Below the pieces are notes generated by a model, which was given only the letters and a program-made list of their open reading frames with translations, was not told the DNA's origin and made no database searches. The position numbers and the translations under genes were made by a program. 64,000 bases of DNA, from positions 124,001 to 188,000 of the forward strand of contig NZ_LMPM01000002.1 in NCBI RefSeq assembly GCF_001423845.1, read 5' to 3'. This document shows positions 56,950 to 64,000 of the stretch, in pieces (position 1 is the stretch's first letter; each line of letters opens with the position of its first letter). The DNA is from Sphingomonas sp. Leaf357 (GTDB lineage: Bacteria; Pseudomonadota; Alphaproteobacteria; Sphingomonadales; Sphingomonadaceae).

Positions 56950-58680
56950 ATGGCCACTCAGGCACATCCCACCCGTGACGATTTCGCAGCCATGCTCGAC
57001 GAGCAGTTCGGCGGCGCCGACAGCTTCGAAGGCCGTGTCGTCAAGGGTACCGTTACCGGAATTGAAAACGACCTCGCCGTCATCGACGTCGGCCTGAAGT
57101 CGGAAGGCCGCGTGCCGCTGCGTGAATTCGCCGCGCCGGGCCAGAAGGCCGATCTGAAGATCGGCGACGAAGTCGAAGTCTATGTCGATCGCGTCGAGAA
57201 CGTGCACGGCGAAGCGATGCTGTCGCGCGATCGCGCCCGCCGCGAAGCCGCATGGGACAAGCTGGAAACCGAATTCGCCAAGACCGCGCGGGTCGAAGGC
57301 ACGATCTTCGGCCGCGTGAAGGGTGGCTTCACCGTCGACCTGAACGGTGCCGTGGCGTTCCTGCCCGGCTCGCAGGTCGATATCCGCCCGGTCCGCGACG
57401 TGACCCCGCTGATGGACATCCCGCAGCCGTTTCAGATCCTGAAGATGGACCGCAAGCGCGGCAACATCGTCGTTTCGCGCCGCGCGATCCTCGAAGAGAC
57501 CCGCGCCGAGCAGCGTTCGGGCCTGATCCTGTCGCTGGCTGAAGGCCAGATCATCGACGGCGTCGTCAAGAACATCACCGATTACGGTGCGTTCGTCGAT
57601 CTCGGCGGCATCGACGGTCTGCTGCACGTCACCGATCTCAGCTACAAGCGCGTCGGTCATCCGAGCGAGGTGCTGAACATCGGCGATGTCGTGAAGGTGC
57701 AGATCATCCGCATCAACAAGGACACGCAGCGCATCAGCCTCGGCATGAAGCAGCTCGAGAGCGATCCGTGGGATGGCGCGATGGCGAAGTATCCGATCGG
57801 CGCCAAGCTGTCGGGCCGCGTCACGAACATCACCGAATATGGTGCGTTCGTCGAGCTGGAAGCCGGCATCGAGGGCCTCGTCCACGTTTCGGAAATGAGT
57901 TGGACCAAGAAGAACGTCCATCCGGGCAAGATCGTCTCGACCTCGCAGGAAGTCGAAGTCATCGTGCTCGAAGTGGATTCGGAAAAGCGCCGCATCTCGC
58001 TCGGCCTCAAGCAGGCGCAGTCCAACCCGTGGGAGGCCTTCCTGGAGGCACATCCGATCGGTTCGACCGTCGAAGGCGAAGTCAAGAACGCGACCGAGTT
58101 CGGCCTGTTCATCGGCCTCGACAACGATGTCGACGGCATGGTCCACATGTCCGACATCGCCTGGGGCGTTTCGGGCGAGGACGCGCTCAACCTGCATCGC
58201 AAGGGTGAGACCGTTCAGGCGATCGTGCTCGACATCGATGCCGAGAAGGAGCGCATCTCGCTCGGCATGAAGCAGCTCGAGCGTGGCGCTCCGGCAGCCG
58301 GCGGCGTCGCCGCAGGCGGCACGGCAGCGGCGGGTTCGGGTCTCAACAAGAACCAGATCGTCACGGTCACCGTGCTCGAAGTCCGCGATGCGGGTCTCGA
58401 AGTGCAGGTCGGCGACGACGGCGCGACGGGCTTCATCAAGCGGACCGATCTCGGCCGCGACCGCGACGAGCAGCGTCCGGAGCGTTTCCAGGTCGCACAG
58501 AAGTTCGACGCGATGGTCACCGGCTTCGACCGGTCCAAGAAGCCGACCTTCTCGATCAAGGCGATGCAGATCTCCGAAGAGAAGCAGGCCGTGGCACAAT
58601 ATGGTTCGTCCGATTCGGGCGCATCGCTGGGCGACATCCTGGGTGCCGCGCTGAAGGCACAGAACGAAGACAAGAAGTAA
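56950..58680 (+). CDS. rpsA: 30S ribosomal protein S1
   Basis: S1 unwinds and recruits mRNA to the ribosome. The 576 residues contain six S1 (OB-fold) repeats, for example GTVTGIENDLAVIDVGLKSE, then GVVKNITDYGAFVDLGGIDG, GRVTNITEYGAFVELEAGIE and GEVKNATEFGLFIGLDNDVD. Repeats 5 and 6 are separated by a Gly/Ala-rich linker (PAAGGVAAGGTAAAGSG). The gap before it and the terminator after it suggest a single-gene transcript. Confidence 0.97.
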   Translation: MATQAHPTRDDFAAMLDEQFGGADSFEGRVVKGTVTGIENDLAVIDVGLKSEGRVPLREFAAPGQKADLKIGDEVEVYVDRVENVHGEAMLSRDRARREAAWDKLETEFAKTARVEGTIFGRVKGGFTVDLNGAVAFLPGSQVDIRPVRDVTPLMDIPQPFQILKMDRKRGNIVVSRRAILEETRAEQRSGLILSLAEGQIIDGVVKNITDYGAFVDLGGIDGLLHVTDLSYKRVGHPSEVLNIGDVVKVQIIRINKDTQRISLGMKQLESDPWDGAMAKYPIGAKLSGRVTNITEYGAFVELEAGIEGLVHVSEMSWTKKNVHPGKIVSTSQEVEVIVLEVDSEKRRISLGLKQAQSNPWEAFLEAHPIGSTVEGEVKNATEFGLFIGLDNDVDGMVHMSDIAWGVSGEDALNLHRKGETVQAIVLDIDAEKERISLGMKQLERGAPAAGGVAAGGTAAAGSGLNKNQIVTVTVLEVRDAGLEVQVGDDGATGFIKRTDLGRDRDEQRPERFQVAQKFDAMVTGFDRSKKPTFSIKAMQISEEKQAVAQYGSSDSGASLGDILGAALKAQNEDKK

Positions 58681-58689
58681 GCGGTGTCC

Positions 58690-58720
58690 GGCGGGAGGGC
58701 CTGACGGCCCTCCTGCCGCC
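58690..58720 (+). terminator. Stem-loop after rpsA
   Basis: GGCGGGAGGGCC (58690-58701) pairs with GGCCCTCCTGCCGCC (58706-58720) around TGAC, allowing for one bulge. It starts 9 bases beyond the rpsA stop. A short T-rich stretch (ctgtcc) follows but no strong T-run, so it may be a partial terminator or RNA-end structure. Confidence 0.65.
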
Positions 58721-58899
58721 CGATCTGTCCATCTGCCTTTGATCCGGGCATAATTTTGTCCGCAAGGCTTGCATCTTTTCTGGCGGATTGAGCCAGATCA
58801 AGATATGTGCGGTCCCACATCCATCCCGGATGACGATTCTCGTTTCGCCAGCGTAGCGTATCAGCGCCGGTCGAGACGGCCTTTTGAGGGGCCGCCGCC

Positions 58900-59178
58900 A
58901 TGATCCGTTCCGAACTCGTCGATATGCTCGCCGCCGAAAATCCGGACCTGTCGGTTCGCGACATCGAAGCGATCGTCGGCACCTTCTTCGATGAAATCAC
59001 CAAGCGCCTGGCGCAGGACGGTCGCGTCGAACTGCGCGGCTTCGGTGCCTTCTCCACTCGCGCCCGCGACGCCCGCACCGGTCGCAACCCGCGCACCGGC
59101 GAAACCGTCGATGTCGATGCCAAGCGCGTGCCCTATTTCAAGCCCGGCAAGGAAATGCGCGCGCGTTTGAACGTCTGA
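58900..59178 (+). CDS. ihfB: Integration host factor subunit beta
   Basis: IHF-beta pairs with IHF-alpha to bend DNA sharply in recombination, replication and regulation. The 92 residues carry the HU/IHF fold: [20 protein letters not shown] at the start and [20 protein letters not shown] and [20 protein letters not shown] in the beta arms (with the DNA-intercalating Pro in NPRTGE). The ihfA partner is elsewhere. It stands 220 bases after rpsA in the usual order. Confidence 0.97.
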   Translation: MIRSELVDMLAAENPDLSVRDIEAIVGTFFDEITKRLAQDGRVELRGFGAFSTRARDARTGRNPRTGETVDVDAKRVPYFKPGKEMRARLNV

Positions 59179-59229
59179 CCGCACTGACCGGTTGACGCGC
59201 CAAGGCACTGACGCCACGAGGCTCCGAAC

Positions 59230-59315
59230 GCGGACGTGGCGAAATTGGTAGACGCACGGGACTTAAAATCCCTCGCCCTTTGGGTGTGCGGGTTCGAGTC
59301 CCGCCGTCCGCACCA
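59230..59315 (+). tRNA. tRNA-Leu (TAA anticodon)
   Basis: The 86-base gene has acceptor GCGGACG/CGTCCGC, a long variable arm, the TTCGAGT T-loop and an encoded CCA. The anticodon loop CTTAAAA reads TAA, decoding UUA and UUG. The position directly after ihfB is common in sphingomonads. Confidence 0.97.
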
Positions 59316-59338
59316 TTGTCGAACGAAGCTCGCCCGGA

Positions 59339-59587
59339 TCATCCGGAGCGCTGGCGGCGTCGATCGCGGATCGTCTGCACGAGCGCACGATGCCGGCCCC
59401 GCTCGACGCGAAAGGCAGCCGGCACATGCCGGCCCTGCACGATCAGGACGAGACCGAACAGCGCGAGCCCGAAAGCCGGCAAGCCCAACACCCCCTCCTC
59501 GCCCGGGCGGATGCTCAAACCGACGGTGATGGCCGTCACGAACGTCGCGACGCCGATGCCGCGCCACGCAAGATCCCGGCGTGTCAT
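59339..59587 (-). CDS. Small membrane protein, coupled to a methyltransferase-like gene
   Basis: The 82-residue protein has two hydrophobic helices (IGVATFVTAITVGLSI and GLPAFGLALFGLVLIV) and a very basic C-terminus (RVERGRHRALVQTIRDRRRQ). No family was recognised. The ATG overlaps the TGA of the upstream methyltransferase-like gene. It could be a membrane anchor or accessory for it; this is only inference. Confidence 0.6.
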   Translation of the reverse strand: MTRRDLAWRGIGVATFVTAITVGLSIRPGEEGVLGLPAFGLALFGLVLIVQGRHVPAAFRVERGRHRALVQTIRDRRRQRSG

Positions 59588-60078
59588 GCCGCGACCTCCG
59601 GGTCCGCGATCAGCCTGCGCCCGGCGCACGCCACCGTCCGTGCTTCCTCCGCGCTGCAGCCGACGCAGCCGTGCCACATCACGATATCCGCAGGGAAATC
59701 GGATTCCTCCTCCAGCGCGCGAACCCTGTCGCCCGTCTCGAACGTGATGCCGATCGCCGCATCGTGCAGCCCGCTGGCCGAGGCGCGCGCCTTGCCGACC
59801 AGCGCCGGAGCGTCGTCGATCCCGCGTGCCTCGATCGCGGTGAAACCCAGCGCGCGAGCGTACCGCACCGCACACAGAAGCAGCGTCCCGGACCCGCAAT
59901 CGACATCCACGATCCGCACGCTGCAGCGCCGTGCCGCGCGGAGCGAGACCAAAGCGGCCGCCACATCGGGCCAACGACGGTCGCGACAGCGTGGCCGGGT
60001 GTCGGCCGGAGTCCCGCGCGGGCGGGCAACGGGGTGCCGCAGCGGTCCGGCGATGCAGTGATCGGCAAGATGGGTCAT
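59584..60078 (-). CDS. Small class I methyltransferase-like protein
   Basis: The 164-residue protein has a Rossmann-type motif I (VDVDCGSGTLLLC) with the following acidic residue in EARGIDD, plus a motif II-like segment (AAIGITFETGDR). It is much shorter than usual methyltransferases, lacking most of the substrate-binding part. A product-trapping or degenerate form is possible. It diverges from the ABC transporter genes and is coupled to a small membrane protein gene. Confidence 0.6.
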   Translation of the reverse strand: MTHLADHCIAGPLRHPVARPRGTPADTRPRCRDRRWPDVAAALVSLRAARRCSVRIVDVDCGSGTLLLCAVRYARALGFTAIEARGIDDAPALVGKARASASGLHDAAIGITFETGDRVRALEEESDFPADIVMWHGCVGCSAEEARTVACAGRRLIADPEVAA

Positions 60079-60447
60079 GGTCGAATAAGTCCTCGGAGAT
60101 GCTGCAAACCGACGTATCGGCTGGCGGCCCGATCGCGGGCGGCCTTGGGTGCCGCGAGGGCGCGCGCACCGATATAGGTCCGCGCCGAATTAAGGTTCGA
60201 GAGCGATTTCAGGGCCGTCGCATATAGGCCGCGTAAAGTTCGGCCCGCGCCCGTCCGGACGCGATTGACAATGTTGCGGTGCGGGAGCAATCGCGCCGCG
60301 TCGGCGCGAATCGCCGGCGATCAGGATCGAACAAAAATGCCAAGCGACAGTAGTCGAACGAACGCGCCATCGGGGGCGCCCGGCCGAGCCTGATCCTGTC
60401 AGTCTCGCTTCGGGTGGCCGTCGGCGGCCGCCCGACGAGGTGAGACA
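60079..60447. other. Divergent regulatory region between the methyltransferase-like and ABC permease genes
   Basis: No gene was seen in this 369-base gap. TTGACA at 60265-60270 is a perfect -35 on the plus strand but has no good -10 at the usual distance. TCGCGCCG/CGGCGCGA (60291-60309) forms an 8-bp hairpin with a 3-base loop. The ABC operon's promoter probably lies here; the sequence does not settle it. Confidence 0.5.
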
Positions 60448-62196
60448 ATGCGTGAATTGCCCCAGATTGCCCGTGGCGTGCGCCCCTTCTCGCGCTATTG
60501 GCGCGCGACGACGCCGAGCTGGGCCGATGCCGTCGCCTTCCTGCTTCTCGCTGGCCTTGCCGTGCTCGTCGCGCGCGGCGCGGTGGGCGTGGCGCAGCCT
60601 TTGTCCGAACTCCGGCTTGATCCGATCGCACTCGATCCGTGGAACTTGCCGGCCTACGCTCTGCGCACCACGCTCCGCATGTTCGCCGCGCTCGGTGCCT
60701 CGCTCCTCTTCACCTTCGTCGTCGCCACGCTGGCGGCCAAGAGCAAGCGCGCGGAGATGGTCATCGTCCCCGCGCTCGACATCCTGCAGTCGGTGCCGAT
60801 CCTGGGCTTCCTCACCTTCACCGTCACCTTTTTCATGGGCCTGTTTCCGGGGCGCCAATTGGGCGTCGAACTGGCGGCGATCTTCGCGATCTTCACCAGC
60901 CAGGCGTGGAACATGGCGTTCAGCTTCTATCAGTCGCTCCGCTCGGTGCCGGGCGACCTGGAAGAAGTGTCGCGCGGTTTCGCACTGTCGCCGTGGCGGC
61001 GCTTCATCCGTCTGGAACTGCCCTTCGCCACGCCGTCGCTGGTGTGGAACGCGATGATGTCGATGTCGGGCGGATGGTTCTTCATCGTCGCGGCGGAGGC
61101 GATCAGCGTCGGCAACACCCGGATCATGCTGCCCGGCATCGGATCGTGGCTCGCGCTGGCGATCGACGGGCAGGATTTTCGCGCCGTCGGCTGGGCGGTC
61201 GGCGCGATGGCGGTGGTGATCCTGCTCTACGACCAGTTCGTGTTCCGGCCGGTCGTCGCCTGGGCCGATCGCTTCCGCTTCGAACAGACCGCGTCGCAGG
61301 ACGGCCCGAAAAGCTGGGCCTATGATCTGTTCCGCCGTGCGCGATTGCTGCCCGTCCTGTTCGCTCCGCTGACCGGATTCGGGCGGCTGATGATGGCGAT
61401 CGACCGGCGCCCTGCCCGCCGTGCCAAAACGCGGCGGGAAACCGCACCGAATCCGCTCGGCCGCGTCGTCTGGTCGGCGATCGTCGCGGCGGCGGTGCTG
61501 GGTGCGGCATGGCTGGTGATCGATTATCTCGCGTCGCACCTCGCCTGGGGCGACGCGCTCACCGCGCTCGGGCTCGGCTGCATCACGATGCTGCGCGTGC
61601 TCGTGCTGATCGCGGTGGCAAGCCTGGTCTGGGTGCCGGTCGGCGTCTGGATCGGCCTGCGCCCACGCTGGGCGGAACGGCTCCAGCCGGTCGCGCAATT
61701 CCTCGCCGCCTTCCCGGCCAACGTCCTGTTCCCCTTCGCGGTGATCGCGATCGTCCATTGGCGGCTCGATCCGGACATCTGGTTGTCGCCGCTGATGGTG
61801 CTGGGCACGCAATGGTACATCCTGTTCAACGTGATCGCCGGCGCCACCGCGATCCCGAACGACCTGCGCGAGGCCGCCGGCATGTTCGGAATGGGGCGTT
61901 GGCAATGGTGGCGCACGCTGATCATCCCCGGCATCTTTCCCTATTACGTCACCGGCGCGCTCACCGCCTCGGGCGGATCGTGGAACGCCAGCATCGTCGC
62001 CGAGGCGGTGTCCTGGGGCAGCGAACGTCTCGAGGCGCATGGCCTCGGCACGTACATCGCCAAAGCCACCACCGCCGGCGATTTTCCGCGCGTGACGCTG
62101 GGCATCGCGGTGATGTCGATCTTCGTGATCGGCTTCAACCGCCTGCTGTGGCGCCCGCTGTACGCTTATGCCGACCGCCGCCTGCGCCTCGCCTGA
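60448..62196 (+). CDS. ABC transporter permease, two fused BPD domains
   Basis: The 582-residue protein has two permease modules in one chain, each with about five or six membrane helices. Each carries an EAA-like loop: EEVSRGFALSPWRRFIRLEL in the first half and REAAGMFGMGRWQWWRTLII in the second. This is the nitrate/sulfonate/taurine (SsuC-TauC) permease type. The fusion forms a complete membrane channel with one gene. The next gene is its ATPase, 16 bases later. Confidence 0.9.
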   Translation: MRELPQIARGVRPFSRYWRATTPSWADAVAFLLLAGLAVLVARGAVGVAQPLSELRLDPIALDPWNLPAYALRTTLRMFAALGASLLFTFVVATLAAKSKRAEMVIVPALDILQSVPILGFLTFTVTFFMGLFPGRQLGVELAAIFAIFTSQAWNMAFSFYQSLRSVPGDLEEVSRGFALSPWRRFIRLELPFATPSLVWNAMMSMSGGWFFIVAAEAISVGNTRIMLPGIGSWLALAIDGQDFRAVGWAVGAMAVVILLYDQFVFRPVVAWADRFRFEQTASQDGPKSWAYDLFRRARLLPVLFAPLTGFGRLMMAIDRRPARRAKTRRETAPNPLGRVVWSAIVAAAVLGAAWLVIDYLASHLAWGDALTALGLGCITMLRVLVLIAVASLVWVPVGVWIGLRPRWAERLQPVAQFLAAFPANVLFPFAVIAIVHWRLDPDIWLSPLMVLGTQWYILFNVIAGATAIPNDLREAAGMFGMGRWQWWRTLIIPGIFPYYVTGALTASGGSWNASIVAEAVSWGSERLEAHGLGTYIAKATTAGDFPRVTLGIAVMSIFVIGFNRLLWRPLYAYADRRLRLA

Positions 62197-62212
62197 CAGA
62201 AGGAACCGGATC

Positions 62213-63532
62213 ATGGCCAAGCCCCTCGCCCGCCCCGCCACGTCGCCAGCTCTCGTCAGGGTCGAACGTCTCACCCACCGCTACGGCAAGGCCGGCGGGG
62301 GCGGATTGCTGGTGCTCGACGATGTCGGACTCACCCTGCGCGAGAACGAGATCGTCGGGCTGCTCGGCCGGTCCGGCTCGGGCAAGTCGACACTGCTGCG
62401 CTCGATCGCGGGGCTGATCCGCGCCGACGAGGGCGAGATCGATTTCGTCGCCGATGCGCAGGGTGCCGCGCCGACCGTCAGCATGGTGTTCCAGACCTTC
62501 GCCCTGTTCCCCTGGCTGACCGTCCTGCAGAACGTCGAACTCGGCCTGGAGGCGCAGCGCGTTCCCGCCGACGAACGCCGCACCCGCTCGCTCGCCGCGA
62601 TCGACCTGATCGGCCTGGACGGATTCGAGAACGCGTATCCGAAGGAATTGTCCGGCGGGATGCGCCAGCGCGTCGGCCTGGCGCGCGCGATCGTGGTCAA
62701 CCCCTCGCTGCTGCTGATGGACGAACCCTTTTCCGCGCTCGACGTGCTGACCGCCGAAACGCTGCGTACAGATCTGCTCGATCTGTGGGCGGAGGGGCGG
62801 ATGCCGATCAAGTCGATCCTGATCGTCACCCACAATATCGAAGAGGCGGTGCTGATGTGCGATCGCATCCTCGTCTTCTCGTCCAATCCCGGCCGCATCG
62901 CCGCCGAGATCAAGGTCGATCTGCCGCAACCACGCGACCGGCTCGATCCGCCATTCCGCGCGCTGGTCGATGACATCTATGCCCGCATGACGGCCCGCCC
63001 CGCGCCCCAGCCGGTCCGCGACGGCGGATCGCCCGGCACCGGTATCCAGATGGTGCTGCCCCGCGTCTCGACCAACTCGCTCGCCGGCTTGATCGAGGAG
63101 GTCGATGCCGGCCCGTTCGATGGCCGCGCGGGCATGGCCGATCTCGCCGATCAGCTTCAACTGGAGATCGACGAGCTGTTCCCGATCGCGGAAACGTTGC
63201 AGTTGCTGCGCTTCGCCGAACTTCAGGGCGCCGAAATCCAGCTTACCCCGCTCGCCCGCCGTTACGCGCAGGCCGATGTCGACACCCGCAAGGCGATATT
63301 CGCGCAGGCCCTGCTCGCGCATGTGCCGCTTGCCCAGCACATCAAGCGCATTCTCGACGAACGCTCCGGGCACGTCGCCCCGGCACGTCGCTTCCGCGAC
63401 GAACTCGAGGATCATATGTCGCCGGACTATGCCGAGGAGACATTGCGCACCGTGACGCTGTGGGGTCGCTATGCCGAGGTCTTCGCCTATGACGAGGACG
63501 ATGATCGCTTCTCGCTGGACGACGCCGTGTGA
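62213..63532 (+). CDS. ABC transporter ATPase with AAA-associated C-terminal domain
   Basis: The 439-residue protein has a full nucleotide-binding domain: Walker A GRSGSGKSTLL, Q-loop VFQTFALF, signature SGGMRQRV, Walker B LLLMDEPFSALD and H-loop IVTHN. It resembles the nitrate/sulfonate (SsuB-TauB) group. Residues ~300-430 are an extra helical domain (LAGLIEEVDAGPFDGRAGMA onward, ending DRFSLDDAV) of the AAA-associated C-terminal type (PF09821). The ATG at 62213 is preceded by AGAAGGAA. Its stop overlaps the porin start by one base. Confidence 0.9.
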   Translation: MAKPLARPATSPALVRVERLTHRYGKAGGGGLLVLDDVGLTLRENEIVGLLGRSGSGKSTLLRSIAGLIRADEGEIDFVADAQGAAPTVSMVFQTFALFPWLTVLQNVELGLEAQRVPADERRTRSLAAIDLIGLDGFENAYPKELSGGMRQRVGLARAIVVNPSLLLMDEPFSALDVLTAETLRTDLLDLWAEGRMPIKSILIVTHNIEEAVLMCDRILVFSSNPGRIAAEIKVDLPQPRDRLDPPFRALVDDIYARMTARPAPQPVRDGGSPGTGIQMVLPRVSTNSLAGLIEEVDAGPFDGRAGMADLADQLQLEIDELFPIAETLQLLRFAELQGAEIQLTPLARRYAQADVDTRKAIFAQALLAHVPLAQHIKRILDERSGHVAPARRFRDELEDHMSPDYAEETLRTVTLWGRYAEVFAYDEDDDRFSLDDAV

Positions 63533-64000
63533 TGCGCTGGATGGTCAGTGCGATCCTGCTGCTGCTGGCGCATCCGGCCTGGGCGCAGGACGAGCGGCCG
63601 ACCGGCTATCCACGGTCGGCGAACGAAGGATCGACCAAGGCGGTATCGCTATCCGCCGTCTATACCGCCGATGTCCGCAGCGACATCGACGGCGGCATCG
63701 CGCGGGGCACGCGCTATCTCGACAATCTCGACCTGCAGGTCGCGGTCGATGCGGAGCGGCTGGTCGGCTGGCACGGCGCGCGGCTGTTTGGCTATGCGAT
63801 CTACAATAACGGCACGCATTTCTCTTCCGATCTGGCCGGCGCGACCCAGGGGGTGTCGAACATCGAAACCGGCATGCGCGCGCTGCGGCTGTTCGAGGCC
63901 TGGGTGGAACAGGATGTCGGGCGCAATGCCTCGCTCAAGGCCGGGCTCTACAATCTCAATTCGGAATTCGACACGACACAGAGCGGCGGGTTCTTCCTGC
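63532..64000 (+). CDS. OprB-like carbohydrate porin, N-terminal part (window edge)
   Basis: The visible 156 residues begin with a signal peptide (MRWMVSAILLLLAHPAWA) and continue into a beta-barrel-like sequence: KAVSLSAVYTADVRSDIDGG, LQVAVDAERLVGWHGARLFG and RALRLFEAWVEQDVGRNASL. This resembles the start of OprB carbohydrate-selective porins. The gene is cut by the window end, so the full length and barrel are unseen. Its start overlaps the ATPase stop (TGATG), indicating one operon with the ABC genes. Confidence 0.75.
   Translation, partial: MRWMVSAILLLLAHPAWAQDERPTGYPRSANEGSTKAVSLSAVYTADVRSDIDGGIARGTRYLDNLDLQVAVDAERLVGWHGARLFGYAIYNNGTHFSSDLAGATQGVSNIETGMRALRLFEAWVEQDVGRNASLKAGLYNLNSEFDTTQSGGFFL

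Noticed and set aside
59191..59229. TTGACG near 59192 as a tRNA-Leu promoter
   Set aside because: No acceptable -10 hexamer lies at 16-18 bases, so I did not annotate it; the tRNA may be co-transcribed with ihfB.
60190..62274. A 694-codon minus-strand frame
   Set aside because: It is antisense to the ABC permease. It is extremely rich in Arg, Asp, His and Gln and has no domain.

Overview
The window is a chromosomal segment of an alphaproteobacterium, most likely a Sphingomonas-type member of the Sphingomonadales. The basis is its high G+C content, the gene orders (accB-accC; panB, an ancillary membrane protein, bamB and der; aroA-cmk-rpsA-ihfB; the str-S10-spc-alpha ribosomal clusters) and my recognition of the protein sequences. 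The species cannot be named from sequence alone. There is no prophage, insertion sequence, CRISPR array or integron. Most of the content is core housekeeping, with small accessory insertions between the core blocks.

Layout. 1-5.9 kb: the last codons of a probable aroQ, then accB-accC, then a translationally coupled trio (secreted S9 peptidase, ArsC-type reductase, phospholipase-D-like protein). 6-9.8 kb: an orphan PAS protein, purL, and a bfd-bfr iron-storage pair behind a Fur-like site. 9.9-15 kb, minus strand: an Hpt phosphotransfer protein, der, bamB, a YfgM-like protein and panB. 15-18.4 kb: a membrane protein/HTH-regulator pair behind a palindromic operator, and a coupled minus-strand operon of subclass B3 metallo-beta-lactamase, GNAT acetyltransferase, Spx/YffB-like protein and DUF427 protein. 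18.6-22.4 kb: guaA and a prolyl oligopeptidase.

22.5-47.2 kb, minus strand: the ribosomal superblock, read in the direction rpsL-rpsG-fusA-tuf / rpsJ-rplC-D-W-B-rpsS-rplV-rpsC-rplP-rpmC-rpsQ-rplN-X-E-rpsN-H-rplF-R-rpsE-rpmD-rplO-secY-adk / rpsM-rpsK-rpoA-rplQ. It is broken in two places. A single plus-strand NTF2-like gene sits between tuf and rpsJ, and a roughly 4-kb insert carrying an OmpR-type two-component system, an SRPBCC protein, a STAS-like protein and a small membrane protein sits between adk and rpsM. Candidate promoters for the str, S10 and alpha operons are visible and resemble one another. Several intercistronic gaps carry strong hairpins.

47.5-54 kb: glpD, a GFA-family protein, trhO, a DUF2490 protein, an archaeal/eukaryotic-type proS and an EamA transporter. 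54-59.3 kb: tRNA-Ala(GGC), a zinc-ribbon/acidic-tail TIGR02300 protein, aroA (class II motifs), cmk, rpsA, ihfB and tRNA-Leu(TAA). 59.3-64 kb: a small membrane protein and minimal methyltransferase (minus strand), diverging from an ABC cassette of a fused double permease, an ATPase with a C-terminal AAA-associated domain, and an OprB-like porin cut by the window edge.

Throughout the non-coding gaps there are about ten long inverted repeats. Most have arms related to 'gtcatcccggatcaagtccggg' or to a 'ccccggcgaaggccgggg' core, so they look like dispersed REP/BIME-like elements of this genome. I did not find a clearly new biological system. The best candidates for a closer look are the B3 beta-lactamase operon, the ABC-permease/ATPase/porin cassette without a binding protein, the membrane-protein/HTH pair with its operator, and the RNA structures inside the ribosomal operons.
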